Shown here: in pieces, positions 29,245 to 38,373 of the stretch
Layout of the letters: each line of letters opens with the position of its first letter
Numbering within the stretch: position 1 is the first letter of the stretch
Origin: Actinomycetales bacterium
GTDB taxonomy: Bacteria; Actinomycetota; Actinomycetes; Actinomycetales; Microbacteriaceae
Assembly (NCBI GenBank): GCA_017308515.1
Contig: JAFKEN010000005.1
Coordinates: forward strand, 186,001 to 250,000
Direction: 5' to 3'
Length of the DNA stretch: 64,000 bases
The notes under the pieces: generated by a model
The model's input: the letters and a program-made list of their open reading frames with translations, nothing else
The model's database searches: none
Told to the model about the DNA's origin: nothing
Position numbers and translations under genes: made by a program

Positions 29245-30252
29245 TCAGTGCGGGCGGGCCGTCGACGCGCGCACGACGAGCTCGGGCGCGATGGCGGCGT
29301 CGTCGGCCGGCGGCTCGCCGCGCAGCTCCTGCAGCAGCCGCTCGACGGCGCGGCGCCCGACTTCGGCGAAGTCCTGCCGCACGGTCGTCAGCGGCGGGGC
29401 CAGGTGCGCCGCCTCGGGGATGTCGTCGAACCCCACGACCGAGACGTCGCCCGGCACGTCGAGGCCGGCGTCGCGGCAGGCGTGCAGGAACCCGAGAGCC
29501 ATCTGGTCGTTGGCGGCGAAGACGGCGGTGAAGTCCCGCATCCGCAGCAGCTCGAGCCCCGCGTAGTAGCCGAACGACGCCGTCCAGTCACCCAGCACGG
29601 GGGCGCGCGGGCGCAGATCGGCCTCGTCGAGCGCCTGGAGGTAGCCGCGCATGCGGGCGTCCGCCTCCGTCCAGTCCTGCGGTCCGGCGATGTGGAGGAT
29701 CTCGGTGTGCCCGAGCTCGGCGAGGTGGCGGATCGCGCGTCGGCCGCCCTCGATCTGGTCGAAGGCGACGCGGTGACCGACCCCGGTCGTCGCGGCGAGC
29801 GCGACATAGGGCACGGTCACCGCGAGCTCCTCGAGCGCCTCGAACACCCGCACCTGCGACGCGATGACGACGAGCGCCTCGACGCCCTGCGCGAGCAGGT
29901 AGCTGAGGCTCGACTGGATCGAGGCGCGGTCGCTCGAGGCGAGGTAGGTGGCACTGATCCGGTAGCCCTCCCGCCGGGCCGCGGTCTCGATCGCGGCGAT
30001 CGCCGTGGCGGGGCCGTAGTAGGCCGTCTGCGCCGAGATCACCCCGATCGTGCGGCTGCGGCTCGTGACGAGGGCGCGGGCCGCCTCGTTGGGACGGTAG
30101 CCGAGCTCCTCGATCGCGGCGAGCACCCGCTGCCGGGTCTCGGGCCGGATCGCCGTCGAGTCGTTGAGCACGCGCGAGACCGTCTGGTACGAGACCCCCG
30201 CCCGCGCCGCGACGTCGCGGATGTTGGGCGCGCGCGGCTTGTCCGGCTCCAT
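29245..30252 (-). CDS. LacI-family regulator of the chvE locus
   Basis: 335 aa. Helix-turn-helix NIRDVAARAGVSYQTVSRVLN (about 10-30), hinge RPNEAARALVTSRS, and a sugar-binding sensor domain ending SVVGFDDIPEAAHLAPPLTTVRQDF. By family it is a repressor induced by a sugar, probably a monosaccharide carried by the adjacent ChvE system. Matching operators lie in front of this gene and in front of the transporter operon, implying both autoregulation and transporter control. Confidence 0.9.
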   Translation of the reverse strand: MEPDKPRAPNIRDVAARAGVSYQTVSRVLNDSTAIRPETRQRVLAAIEELGYRPNEAARALVTSRSRTIGVISAQTAYYGPATAIAAIETAARREGYRISATYLASSDRASIQSSLSYLLAQGVEALVVIASQVRVFEALEELAVTVPYVALAATTGVGHRVAFDQIEGGRRAIRHLAELGHTEILHIAGPQDWTEADARMRGYLQALDEADLRPRAPVLGDWTASFGYYAGLELLRMRDFTAVFAANDQMALGFLHACRDAGLDVPGDVSVVGFDDIPEAAHLAPPLTTVRQDFAEVGRRAVERLLQELRGEPPADDAAIAPELVVRASTARPH

Positions 30253-30276
30253 CGCACCGTCCCGTCTTCGCGCGCG

Positions 30277-30290
30277 TGTGGACGTTCACA
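30277..30290. promoter_or_regulatory. LacI-type operator TGTGGACGTTCACA
   Basis: Fits TGTGAACGTTCACA at 13 of 14 positions. A CATAAT -10 box (minus strand, 30303-30308) lies just upstream, so the operator covers the start region of the LacI transcript. Confidence 0.7.
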
Positions 30291-30354
30291 TCCAGCGCCC
30301 CCATTATGCCGCGCGGGAGGCCGGCGGATCACCGCCGCGAGGCGGTCTCGCCGC

Positions 30355-31623
30355 TCACGCCGCGATCCGCGCGCCCCGCGCCAGCGCGCGCACCGCCAGC
30401 GCGACGAGCACCCCGGCGACGAGCAGGATCGCTCCGAACGCGAGACCCGCATAGCCGACCGCGGCGAGCACGAGGCCCGCGCTCGCCCCGCCGAGCGCCC
30501 CGGTGGCGCCCATCACGAGATCCGCCCGGCCCTGGATCACGGTGCGGCGCGCGGGAGCCGCGGAGGCGGAGACGAGCGAGGAGGCGGCGACCGTCGAAGC
30601 GCTCCAGCCCAGGCCCAGCAGCACGAGTCCCACGACGACGACCGGCGTGCTCTCCGCGCCGACGCCCGTGACGACGAGGCTCGCGAGCAGCAGCAGCTGG
30701 CCGATCGCGATCGTCTCGGCGCGCCCGAGACGATCCGCCAGGATCCCGAAGACCGGCGAGAGCGCGAACATGCCGGCGACGTGCAGGCTGATGGTCACGC
30801 CGACGATGACGAGGTCGGCCCCGTGGTGGGTCAGGTGCACCGGGGTCATCGACATGACCGAGACCATGGTCGCGTGGCTGAAGCCGAGGGCCACCAGCCC
30901 GACGATGATGCCCGCGCGGTCCTCCGCTCGCTCCTCGAGGATCGGCGCGGGGCGTTCGAGCAGCAGACGATGCGCGAGGCGGAGCGGATCCGGCCGCAGC
31001 GCGAGGGTGTAGAACCCGGCCGCGAGCAGCTGGGCCGCGATCGTGAACAGGAACGGGCCGGCCAGCTCGGGCAGGCCGAGCGCGAGCCCGGTCGCGTCGG
31101 CGGGCGCGATCAGGTTGGGGCCCGCGATGGCCCCGACCGTGGTCGCCCACACCACGAGGGCGAGGTCGCGCCCGCGATGCTCGGGCTGGGCCAGATCGGT
31201 CGCGGCGAAGCGGGTCTGCAGGTTGACCGCCGTGCCGACGCCGATCATGGCGAAGCCCAGCAGCAGCAGCGGGAACAGGTCGAGGATCGCGGCGAGCAGC
31301 CCGACCCCGCCGCCGAGGGCCGCGACGAGCGCGCCGGTGCTGAGCGCGACCCGGCGCCCGCGGGCTCGGGCGAGCGCGGCGAGCGGGACGGCGACCGAGG
31401 CCGCGCCGATCGTGGTCATCGTCGCCGCCATGCCCGACCAGGCCTCGTCGCCCGAGACGCGGGTCGCGAGCAGCGCGCCGGCGGAGAGCGTGGCGCCCAT
31501 GCCCACCCCGGAGAGGATCTGCCCGGCGATGAGCACCACCCGGGTGCGGCGACGGACGAGCGCGACCTCGGCGTCGCCGAGCGGGGTGATCGAGGCGTCG
31601 GCGAGGTCGGAAGCGCGGCTCAC
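30355..31623 (-). CDS. MFS transporter, unknown substrate
   Basis: 422 aa from a GTG at 31623 with GGGAGGAGC upstream. Twelve membrane helices are predicted, with a long central cytoplasmic loop (about residues 205-235). The loop RARGRRVALS and FGILADRLGRAE resemble MFS motif A in the two halves. It belongs to the broad drug/metabolite exporter part of the superfamily. It stands alone between the chvE LacI gene and the MscS gene, so context gives no substrate. Confidence 0.85.
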   Translation of the reverse strand: MSRASDLADASITPLGDAEVALVRRRTRVVLIAGQILSGVGMGATLSAGALLATRVSGDEAWSGMAATMTTIGAASVAVPLAALARARGRRVALSTGALVAALGGGVGLLAAILDLFPLLLLGFAMIGVGTAVNLQTRFAATDLAQPEHRGRDLALVVWATTVGAIAGPNLIAPADATGLALGLPELAGPFLFTIAAQLLAAGFYTLALRPDPLRLAHRLLLERPAPILEERAEDRAGIIVGLVALGFSHATMVSVMSMTPVHLTHHGADLVIVGVTISLHVAGMFALSPVFGILADRLGRAETIAIGQLLLLASLVVTGVGAESTPVVVVGLVLLGLGWSASTVAASSLVSASAAPARRTVIQGRADLVMGATGALGGASAGLVLAAVGYAGLAFGAILLVAGVLVALAVRALARGARIAA

Positions 31624-31710
31624 ACGCTCATCCTGCTCCTCCCGGCCGACGGCGCGCCCCCGCGCTCGGGCCATCGGTGCGCGATCGGCCGCCACCGGAT
31701 CCGCGCCGGT

Positions 31711-33150
31711 TCAGTACGCGATGAGCCGCGATCCGGACGGCGGGGCGAGCCCGGCGGAGACGAAGGCCTCGAAGGTGCGCTCGCGTCGGTTGTCGATCTC
31801 GCGGCCGTAGTCGCGGGCGAGCGCGCGCCGGGTCTCGACGATCTCGTCGAGCAGCTCGACCGGCAGCAGCAGCACGGTGAGGTCGGTGGTCGCGACGACC
31901 TGCGAGGCGATGCCCTGGCGCGTGAGCGAGGTCAGCCCGAGCGGGTCGTCCTTCTGGAACTGCGTGACGCGCAGCACCCGCCCCTGCTCGTCGGTCGCGA
32001 ACATCTCGGCCTGGCCTTCGACGATGTAGCGCACCCCGTCGGGCACCTCCTGGGCCCGCTGCACCACCTCGCCGGCGCCGTAGCGTTGCAGACGCACGCG
32101 CGGCGCGAGCGGGTCGATCTCCGCCTCGTCGAGGTAGAGCCTCGGGGCGAGGTGCGCGAGCGCGACGCGCGCCAGCTCCGGGGCGGTCGCGGGATCGGTC
32201 AGATCGCGGTCGAGATGCAGCTGCGCGCGCCGCGCCGCGTACCAGAGCCGGCGACGGAACAGCCCGACGGCGCCCCACTCGGCGCCGGGGTGCACGAGCG
32301 GGATGCCGACCTCGTAGCGCGCCTTCTCGAGCGGCACCGCGCTCGGCTCCGACTCCGGGTGGCGCTGCGGCAGCTCGGCCGCGACGCGCGTGACGAGCGC
32401 GATCACCTGCTCGGGCGGATCGTCGGTCGCGAAGCGCACGATCACGCTCGCCTCGTAGGGGCTGCTCGCCCGGCTGAGGTTCACGAAGGACTCGCCCGCG
32501 AGGGCGGCGTTGGGCACGATGCGGATGCCGTTGGCGGTGTCGAGGTGGATCGCGCGCCAGTTGACCTCGACGACCTTGCCCTTGCCCTCCGGCGTGCGCA
32601 GCCAGTCGCCGATGCGGAAGGGCTGCTCGAACAGCAGCAGGAGCCCCGAGATGAGCGGCCCGACGGCGTTCTGCAGCGCGAGTCCGATGACGATCGATCC
32701 GATGCCGAGCGCGGTGAACAGCCCGCCGATGTCGGCGCCCCAGACGACGGCGAACACCACCGCGAGGCAGATGACGATCACGACCAGGCGCGTGATGTCG
32801 ACGAAGATCTTCGGGATCCGCTGCCGCCACGAACCCGACCTCGCGGTCACGAACACCGCGACATTCAGGCCGTTGAGCACGACGAGGATCACGAGGAACC
32901 CGAAGATCGTCGCTGTCACCTTGATCCAGTCGACGTCGCCGGTCACGAGCCGCACCTGCGCGAGCAGCAGCAGCAGCAGTGCGCCGAACGGGACCACCCA
33001 GTTGCGCAGCAGCAGCACGATGCGCGCCGCGGGGTTGTCGCGCCGGGCGAGCGCCGCGTGCACCTCGGTGAGCACGAGCAGCACGACCGGCAGCCCGACG
33101 ATCACGAGGGCGGCCGGCCAGAACCACGGCTCGCGCAGCAGGTCAGACAC
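31711..33150 (-). CDS. MscS-type channel with cyclic-nucleotide-binding domain
   Basis: 479 aa from a GTG at 33150. Four to five N-terminal helices lead to the MscS pore and beta domain (IGSIVIGLALQNAVGPLISGLLLLFEQPFRIGDWL, then GKVVEVNWRAI and IRIVPNAALAGESF). A C-terminal cyclic-nucleotide-binding-like domain follows (about residues 335-455: GAGEVVQRAQEVPDGVRYIVEGQAEMF, DPLGLTSL). This is the bCNG layout: a channel gated by cAMP or cGMP rather than by tension alone. It overlaps the cyclase gene by 8 bp, implying a cyclase-to-channel signalling pair. Confidence 0.88.
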   Translation of the reverse strand: MSDLLREPWFWPAALVIVGLPVVLLVLTEVHAALARRDNPAARIVLLLRNWVVPFGALLLLLLAQVRLVTGDVDWIKVTATIFGFLVILVVLNGLNVAVFVTARSGSWRQRIPKIFVDITRLVVIVICLAVVFAVVWGADIGGLFTALGIGSIVIGLALQNAVGPLISGLLLLFEQPFRIGDWLRTPEGKGKVVEVNWRAIHLDTANGIRIVPNAALAGESFVNLSRASSPYEASVIVRFATDDPPEQVIALVTRVAAELPQRHPESEPSAVPLEKARYEVGIPLVHPGAEWGAVGLFRRRLWYAARRAQLHLDRDLTDPATAPELARVALAHLAPRLYLDEAEIDPLAPRVRLQRYGAGEVVQRAQEVPDGVRYIVEGQAEMFATDEQGRVLRVTQFQKDDPLGLTSLTRQGIASQVVATTDLTVLLLPVELLDEIVETRRALARDYGREIDNRRERTFEAFVSAGLAPPSGSRLIAY

Positions 33151-35287
33151 GGGCGTGATCCGACTCGACCCGCCAGACGCGCTGCACGCCGGTGCGGGTG
33201 GTCACCTCGCCGGCGGGCTCGGCGGCGAAGGCGTCACCGACGCGCGTCATGACGCGCTCGGTGATGTAGATGCCGGGCTCCGACCCGGCGCTCTGCACCC
33301 GGAACGCGAGGTTCACCGCGTCGCCCCAGAGGTCGTAGGTGACGTGGCTGAGCCCCACGAGGCCGCTCGTCACCTGGCCGAGGTCGATGCCGGCGCGCAA
33401 CCGCAGCTCGCTGCCGTGCTGGCCGTTGAAGCGGTGCAGGATCGCGTCGATCGCCTGCGCGAACTCGACCACCCGGCGGGTGGCGTCGATCCGTGGCACG
33501 CTCATGCCGCAGCTGGCGAGGTAGCCCTGCCGGGTCGTGCGCACCCGCTCGATGCCGAAACGCTCGGCGGCCTCGTCGAAGTTCTTGACGATCTCGTTGA
33601 GCACCTCGAGGGCGTGCTCGGAGTCCATCGTGGCGCCGAAGTCCTCGAAGCCGACGATGTCGGCGAACAGCACCGCCGCCTCCTGGTGGTCCTGCGCGAT
33701 CGTGCGGTCGCCCTCGCGGTAGCGCTTGGCGACGGCCTCGGGCATGAGCGAGAGCAGCAGCCGCTCGTTCTCCTTCTCCTGCTGCTCGAGCAGGTCGGCC
33801 TTGATGCGCAGCGAGCGCGACATGTCGTTGAAGGCCGCCGCGAGGCTCGACAGCTCGTCGGTCGTGCCGACGTCGACCTCGACGTCGGTCTCCCCCGCCG
33901 CGATGCGCTCGGCCGCGGTGCGCAGCCGCTTCAGCGGGCGCACGAGCACCTGGGCGATCACGAGCGAGAGCACCGAGATGATGAGCACGAGGATCGCCGA
34001 GGAGATGATGAGCCGGGTCGTGAAGTCGGTGACGGGCGCGAAGGCCTCCTGCGAGGCGACCTCGGCGACGACCGCCCACCCCAGGTCCTCGACGCCGAGC
34101 GGCGCGTAGGCGGCGATCGTCTCCTCGCCGAGATAGCCGGGGGCGACGACGGATCCGGTCTCTCCCCGCAGCGCCCGCTCGGCCGCGAGCGTCGTCACCG
34201 GCTGCAGCAGCAGGGTCGCGCCGGAGGACACCTCGCGCTCGACGGTGGCCGGATCCACCCCGACCGCAGCGGCGCGCTCGGCGAAGCCGGCCGGGTCCTC
34301 CATCAGCACGCGCGAGGGCGAGCGCATGAGCCCGTCGCCGCCGACGAGATACGCCTCGCCCGTCTCGCCGAGGCCGCTCTCGGCCCAGGCGCCGCCGCTG
34401 GTCATGACGTCGGCGATCCGCTGGATCGGCATCTCGACCGCGAGCGCGCCGATCACCTCGCCGCCGTCGGAGATGAGCGCGACGCCCCACGCGGCGGGTG
34501 TGTCGAGCGAGGGGCGGTAGGTCTCGAAGTCGGTGAAGACGACCGAGTCGAGCAGCCGCCCGCTGATCGCCTGCCGGTAGGCGTCGGCGAGGTTCGTGAG
34601 GCGGTACGGCCCGTCGAGCAGGTTGGTGCCGAGGTCGACGCCCTTGTAGGCGGAGTAGACGACATCGCCGTCGAGGTCGATGAGCAGCGTGTCCTGGTAG
34701 TCGAGCAGCTGCGTCATGCGCTGGAAGTAGGCGTGGTACTCGGCGTTGACCGCGCTCCAGGTGCTGCCGTCGCCGGCGTCGTCCACGGCGATCGCCTCGG
34801 CGAAGTCGTCGGCGGAGGCGGTGTACCAGTACTGCAGATAGCGCTCGGCGGTGCCCTCGGGCAGGAAGGCGCTCACGTCGACCGGCTCGTCGAGCGCCGC
34901 GGCGAGCGCGGGGCCGAAGCCGTCGCGGTAGTAGGCGTCGAGCGCCGCCGACTGCTCGGGCTCGAGGGCGCTGTCGTCGAGCTCGCCGAACGCGCGCGTG
35001 AAGTCGCCCATCGCGCCGATCACGCTCGCGCCGCGCGCGTTGACGAGCATCGAGTTCTCGATCGTCGCGAACAGCTCGGTGAGCGCCCGCGCGCGCGAGT
35101 CGCGCGCCTCGACGACGCGCTCGGTGACGGCGTCGCGCAGCGAGTCGGTGCCGCCCGTGTAGCCGATGAACCCGATGACGACGTTGCTCGTGACGCTCAC
35201 CAGCAGCAGCATCACGAGCAGCAGCGACTGGATGCTCCAGGCGGCGCGCCTCCGAGGCAGCAGCGGCCGGGTCGGCGCGTCGGTCAC
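33143..35287 (-). CDS. Membrane receptor with HAMP and class III cyclase domain
   Basis: 714 aa from a GTG at 35287 behind GGAGGAGG. Order: helix 1 (about 17-43), a large extracytoplasmic Cache-like sensor (about 45-420), helix 2 (about 425-450), HAMP (about 452-495), a coiled connector (LLEQQEKENERLLLSLMPEAV) and a class III nucleotidyl cyclase domain. The first metal Asp is present (LFADIVGF), as are the transition-state Asn and Arg (WGDAVNLAFRVQ). Where most cyclases have GD in the second metal motif, this protein reads RTTRQGYLASCG, so the second Asp is replaced by Gln. Activity is therefore uncertain. Overlaps the MscS-CNBD gene. Confidence 0.88.
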   Translation of the reverse strand: MTDAPTRPLLPRRRAAWSIQSLLLVMLLLVSVTSNVVIGFIGYTGGTDSLRDAVTERVVEARDSRARALTELFATIENSMLVNARGASVIGAMGDFTRAFGELDDSALEPEQSAALDAYYRDGFGPALAAALDEPVDVSAFLPEGTAERYLQYWYTASADDFAEAIAVDDAGDGSTWSAVNAEYHAYFQRMTQLLDYQDTLLIDLDGDVVYSAYKGVDLGTNLLDGPYRLTNLADAYRQAISGRLLDSVVFTDFETYRPSLDTPAAWGVALISDGGEVIGALAVEMPIQRIADVMTSGGAWAESGLGETGEAYLVGGDGLMRSPSRVLMEDPAGFAERAAAVGVDPATVEREVSSGATLLLQPVTTLAAERALRGETGSVVAPGYLGEETIAAYAPLGVEDLGWAVVAEVASQEAFAPVTDFTTRLIISSAILVLIISVLSLVIAQVLVRPLKRLRTAAERIAAGETDVEVDVGTTDELSSLAAAFNDMSRSLRIKADLLEQQEKENERLLLSLMPEAVAKRYREGDRTIAQDHQEAAVLFADIVGFEDFGATMDSEHALEVLNEIVKNFDEAAERFGIERVRTTRQGYLASCGMSVPRIDATRRVVEFAQAIDAILHRFNGQHGSELRLRAGIDLGQVTSGLVGLSHVTYDLWGDAVNLAFRVQSAGSEPGIYITERVMTRVGDAFAAEPAGEVTTRTGVQRVWRVESDHARV

Positions 35288-35438
35288 CGGGCCTCCTCCG
35301 TCGGGCGAACGCGGTGGCCATACCTTAGCGGCGGCTGAGAGCGCGGCGCCACGGGCGCGCACCGCCGGAGCGCCGCTCCCCGACCGGGCCGCCGGGCTCC
35401 GCACAACCCTCGGGACGCAGCGCGCCGCGGGGTGCCGC

Positions 35439-37337
35439 TCAGCCCTCGGAGCCGAGCGCCTCCCGCGTGCCGCGCAGCTGCTCGGCGAACAGCCGGGCGT
35501 AGACCCCGCCGGCGGCCAGCAGCTCGGCGTGCGTGCCGCGCTCGACGAGGCGCCCGCGATCGATCACAAAGATGACGTCGGCGTGCACGACGGTCGACAG
35601 CCGGTGCGCGATCGCGAGCGTCGTGCGGCCGCGCGCGGCGTCGTCGAGCGCGCCCTGCACCACGCGCTCGCTGACCGTGTCGAGCGCGCTCGTCGCCTCG
35701 TCGAGGATCAGCACCGGGGGATCCTTGAGCAGCACTCGCGCGATCGCGACGCGCTGCTTCTCACCGCCCGAGAGCCGGTACCCGCGCTCGCCGACGATCG
35801 TCGCGTAGCCGTCGGGGAAGGCGACGATCGTGTCGTGGATGTTCGCCGCACGGCAGGCCGCCTCGAGCTCGGCGTCGCTCGCGTCGGGCTTCGCGTAGCG
35901 GAGGTTCTCGGCGATGGTCGCGTGGAAGAGGTAGGTCTCCTGGCTCACGATGCCGATCTCGGCGACGAGCGAGGCCTCGCGCAGCTCGCGCACGTCGTCG
36001 CCGGCGAAGCGCACCGCTCCGCCGGTGGCCTCGTAGAGCCTCGGCACGAGGTAGGAGATCGTCGTCTTGCCCGCACCCGAGGGACCGACGAAGGCGGCGT
36101 AGGTGCCGGGGTCGAGGGCGAACGACACCTCGTGCAGGGTCGGCGGGGCATCGTCGGGGGCGTCGGGGTAGGCGAACGACACCGCGTCGAAGGCCACCGC
36201 GCCGAGCCGGGAGCGGTCGACCTCGCGGGCGCCGGGCGCATCCCGGATCGCCGGGCGGAGGTCGAGGTACTCGAAGATGCGGGCGAACAGCGCCTGCGAG
36301 GTCTGCAGGTCGAGGGCGACCCGCAGCAGGCCCATGAGCGGGAACGTCAGTCGCGCCTGCACCGTCGTGAAGGCGACGACCGTGCCCGCCGTGACGGCGA
36401 CGTCCTGGGTGATGAGCCAGGCCGCGACCAGGTAGATGACCGCGGGCACGGTCGACAGCACGAGGTTGACGAGCGCGAAGAACCACTGCCCGCTCATCGC
36501 CTGCCGCACCTGCAGGCGGATCTGACGCTCGTTCTCGCCGGCGTAGCGCGCGACCTCGTCCCCCTGCCGGGCGAAGGCCTTGGCGAGCAGGATCCCCGAG
36601 ACGCTCAGCGTCTCCTGCGTGATCGCGGTCAGTTCCGAGAGCGACTCCTGCGTCTGCGTCGCGATGCGCGCGCGCACCTGCCCGACCCGGCGTTGCGCGA
36701 TCACGAGCACCGGGGTCAGGATCACGGCGACGATCGTCATCTGCCAGCTGAGCAGCAGCATCGCGACGAGCGCCGCGATCACGGTCACCGTGTTGCCGAC
36801 GATGCTCTGCACGGTGTTGCTGAGCACGCCGGCGACGCCGCCGACATCGTTCTGCAGGCGCGACTGGATCACCCCGGTCTTGGTGCGGGTGAAGAAGCCG
36901 AGCTCCATCGCCTGGAGGTGCTCGTAGAGGCGCACCCGCAGCGCCCCCATCACGCGGTTGCCCACGGTCGCGGTGAGATAGGTCTGGGCGACGCCGAGGC
37001 CCGCCGAGGCGACCCAGATGAGCAGCATGAGCGCGACGAGCTCGACGAGCACGGGGATGTTCGGCGCCGACCGGCCCTCGTCGGGGAAGAGTCCCCGGTC
37101 GAAGGCCTGCTGCGTCAGCAGCGGCGGCAGCACGGTGAGGGCCGCGCCGACGAGCACGAGCGCGATCGTCAGCGCGAGGGCGGCGCGGTGGGGCGCGAAC
37201 AGGCCGCCGATGCGCGAGAGGAGATCGGGGATCCGCGGGGCGTCCGCGTTCGCGGCGCGCTGCGCCGCGGCATCGGCCAGGCCGACCCCGCGCCCGCCAC
37301 GACCGCCTCCGCCGCCCCCACCGCCGCGCATGCTCAC
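35439..37337 (-). CDS. ABC exporter, fused permease-ATPase
   Basis: 632 aa with the MsbA/LmrA half-transporter layout: six helices (about residues 45-340), then an ATPase with Walker A GPSGAGKTT, signature LSGGEKQR, Walker B VLILDEATSALD and the H-loop AHRLST. The first 16 residues are unusually glycine-rich (a run of Gly and Arg). The substrate is unknown (lipid, drug or peptide); it probably acts as a homodimer. The GTG at 37337 is preceded by TAGGCT at 6 nt, so the mRNA is probably leaderless; an ATG two codons later is the alternative. Confidence 0.9.
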   Translation of the reverse strand: MSMRGGGGGGGGRGGRGVGLADAAAQRAANADAPRIPDLLSRIGGLFAPHRAALALTIALVLVGAALTVLPPLLTQQAFDRGLFPDEGRSAPNIPVLVELVALMLLIWVASAGLGVAQTYLTATVGNRVMGALRVRLYEHLQAMELGFFTRTKTGVIQSRLQNDVGGVAGVLSNTVQSIVGNTVTVIAALVAMLLLSWQMTIVAVILTPVLVIAQRRVGQVRARIATQTQESLSELTAITQETLSVSGILLAKAFARQGDEVARYAGENERQIRLQVRQAMSGQWFFALVNLVLSTVPAVIYLVAAWLITQDVAVTAGTVVAFTTVQARLTFPLMGLLRVALDLQTSQALFARIFEYLDLRPAIRDAPGAREVDRSRLGAVAFDAVSFAYPDAPDDAPPTLHEVSFALDPGTYAAFVGPSGAGKTTISYLVPRLYEATGGAVRFAGDDVRELREASLVAEIGIVSQETYLFHATIAENLRYAKPDASDAELEAACRAANIHDTIVAFPDGYATIVGERGYRLSGGEKQRVAIARVLLKDPPVLILDEATSALDTVSERVVQGALDDAARGRTTLAIAHRLSTVVHADVIFVIDRGRLVERGTHAELLAAGGVYARLFAEQLRGTREALGSEG

Positions 37338-37343
37338 CCGGCG

Positions 37344-37349
37344 AGCCTA
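37344..37349 (-). promoter_or_regulatory. Leaderless -10 box TAGGCT
   Basis: TAGGCT 6 nt before the GTG start of the ABC exporter, identical in sequence and spacing to the boxes before the genes at 18652 and 63221. Confidence 0.55.
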
Positions 37350-37428
37350 AGTCGCCGGCGGAGACGGCGAGGCCCCGGCCGCCGACCGCGAGGCGATCGT
37401 CGTCCGGGGCCGGAGCCGAGGCGTCGAG

Positions 37429-38373
37429 TCAGCCCTTCGTCGAGCCCGCCAGCAGGCCGCGCACGAAGAAGCGCTGCAGGGCGAAGAACACGATGAGCGG
37501 CACGATGATCGACACGAAGGCCGCCGCCGGCAGCACCTCCTGGTTGCGGCCGAAGTTGCCGACCATCTCCGCGAGGCGCTGGGTGAGCGGGGCGACATCG
37601 ACCGTGCCGCCCGAGAACACGAGCGCCACGAGCAGGTCGTTCCAGACCCAGAGGAATTGGAAGATGCCGATCGAGGCGAGGGCCGGCACCGACAGCGGCA
37701 GCACGACGCGCAGGAAGATCTGCGCGTGGTTCGCGCCGTCCACGCGCGCCGCCTCGATGATGTCGCCGGGGATCTCCGAGATGAAGTTGTGCATCAGGAA
37801 GATCACCAGCGGCAGGCCGAAGATCGTGTGTGCGACCCACACCGCCGGGATGGTGCCCGAGATGTGCAGCCACTGCGAGAAGATCTGCAGCAGCGGGATG
37901 AGCGCCATCTGCAGCGGCACGATCTGGAGCGCGAAGATGACGATGAACATCACGTCGCTGCCCTTGAAGCGGATCCACGCGAAGGCGTAGGCCGCCATCG
38001 AGGCGAGCACGATCGGGAAGACCGTGGCGGGGATCGCGATCGCGAACGAGTTGATGAAGTACGACAGCAGGTTCGCGCTCGACGCGCCGGAGGCGAAGAG
38101 CACCTCGCCGTAGTTGTCGAGCGTGAACTGGGGGTTCACGAAGACGTTCCACCAGCCGTTGGTGCGGATGTCGGTCTCGGGCCGGAACGACGAGATGAAC
38201 AGCCCGAGGGTCGGGATGGTCCACACCGCCGCGATGACGATCGCCGCGACCGTTGCGGCGCGGCTCGTGAGCCGGGTCTTCACCCGGCGCGCCTTGCCGC
38301 CGCGGAGGTTCTGGTCCTCGACGAGGGCCTCCTCCACACCCGGCGTACCCGGGACGACGCTCGCGGTGCTCAT
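37429..38373 (-). CDS. aglG: Alpha-glucoside ABC permease AglG-like
   Basis: 314 aa. A hydrophilic N-terminus of about 40 residues is followed by six helices of the CUT1 permease family with the EAA loop EAARVDGANHAQIFLRVVLP. The ATG at 38373 overlaps the stop of the first permease gene (ATGA). Third gene of an AglE-AglF-AglG set. No ATPase gene is adjacent, so a shared ATPase is presumably used. Confidence 0.88.
   Translation of the reverse strand: MSTASVVPGTPGVEEALVEDQNLRGGKARRVKTRLTSRAATVAAIVIAAVWTIPTLGLFISSFRPETDIRTNGWWNVFVNPQFTLDNYGEVLFASGASSANLLSYFINSFAIAIPATVFPIVLASMAAYAFAWIRFKGSDVMFIVIFALQIVPLQMALIPLLQIFSQWLHISGTIPAVWVAHTIFGLPLVIFLMHNFISEIPGDIIEAARVDGANHAQIFLRVVLPLSVPALASIGIFQFLWVWNDLLVALVFSGGTVDVAPLTQRLAEMVGNFGRNQEVLPAAAFVSIIVPLIVFFALQRFFVRGLLAGSTKG

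Noticed and set aside
29113-33252. Very long plus-strand open frame (1379 codons) across the LacI, MFS and MscS genes
   Set aside because: It is antisense to well-identified minus-strand genes, has an Arg/Asp/His/Glu-dominated composition and matches no fold; typical of high-GC shadow frames.
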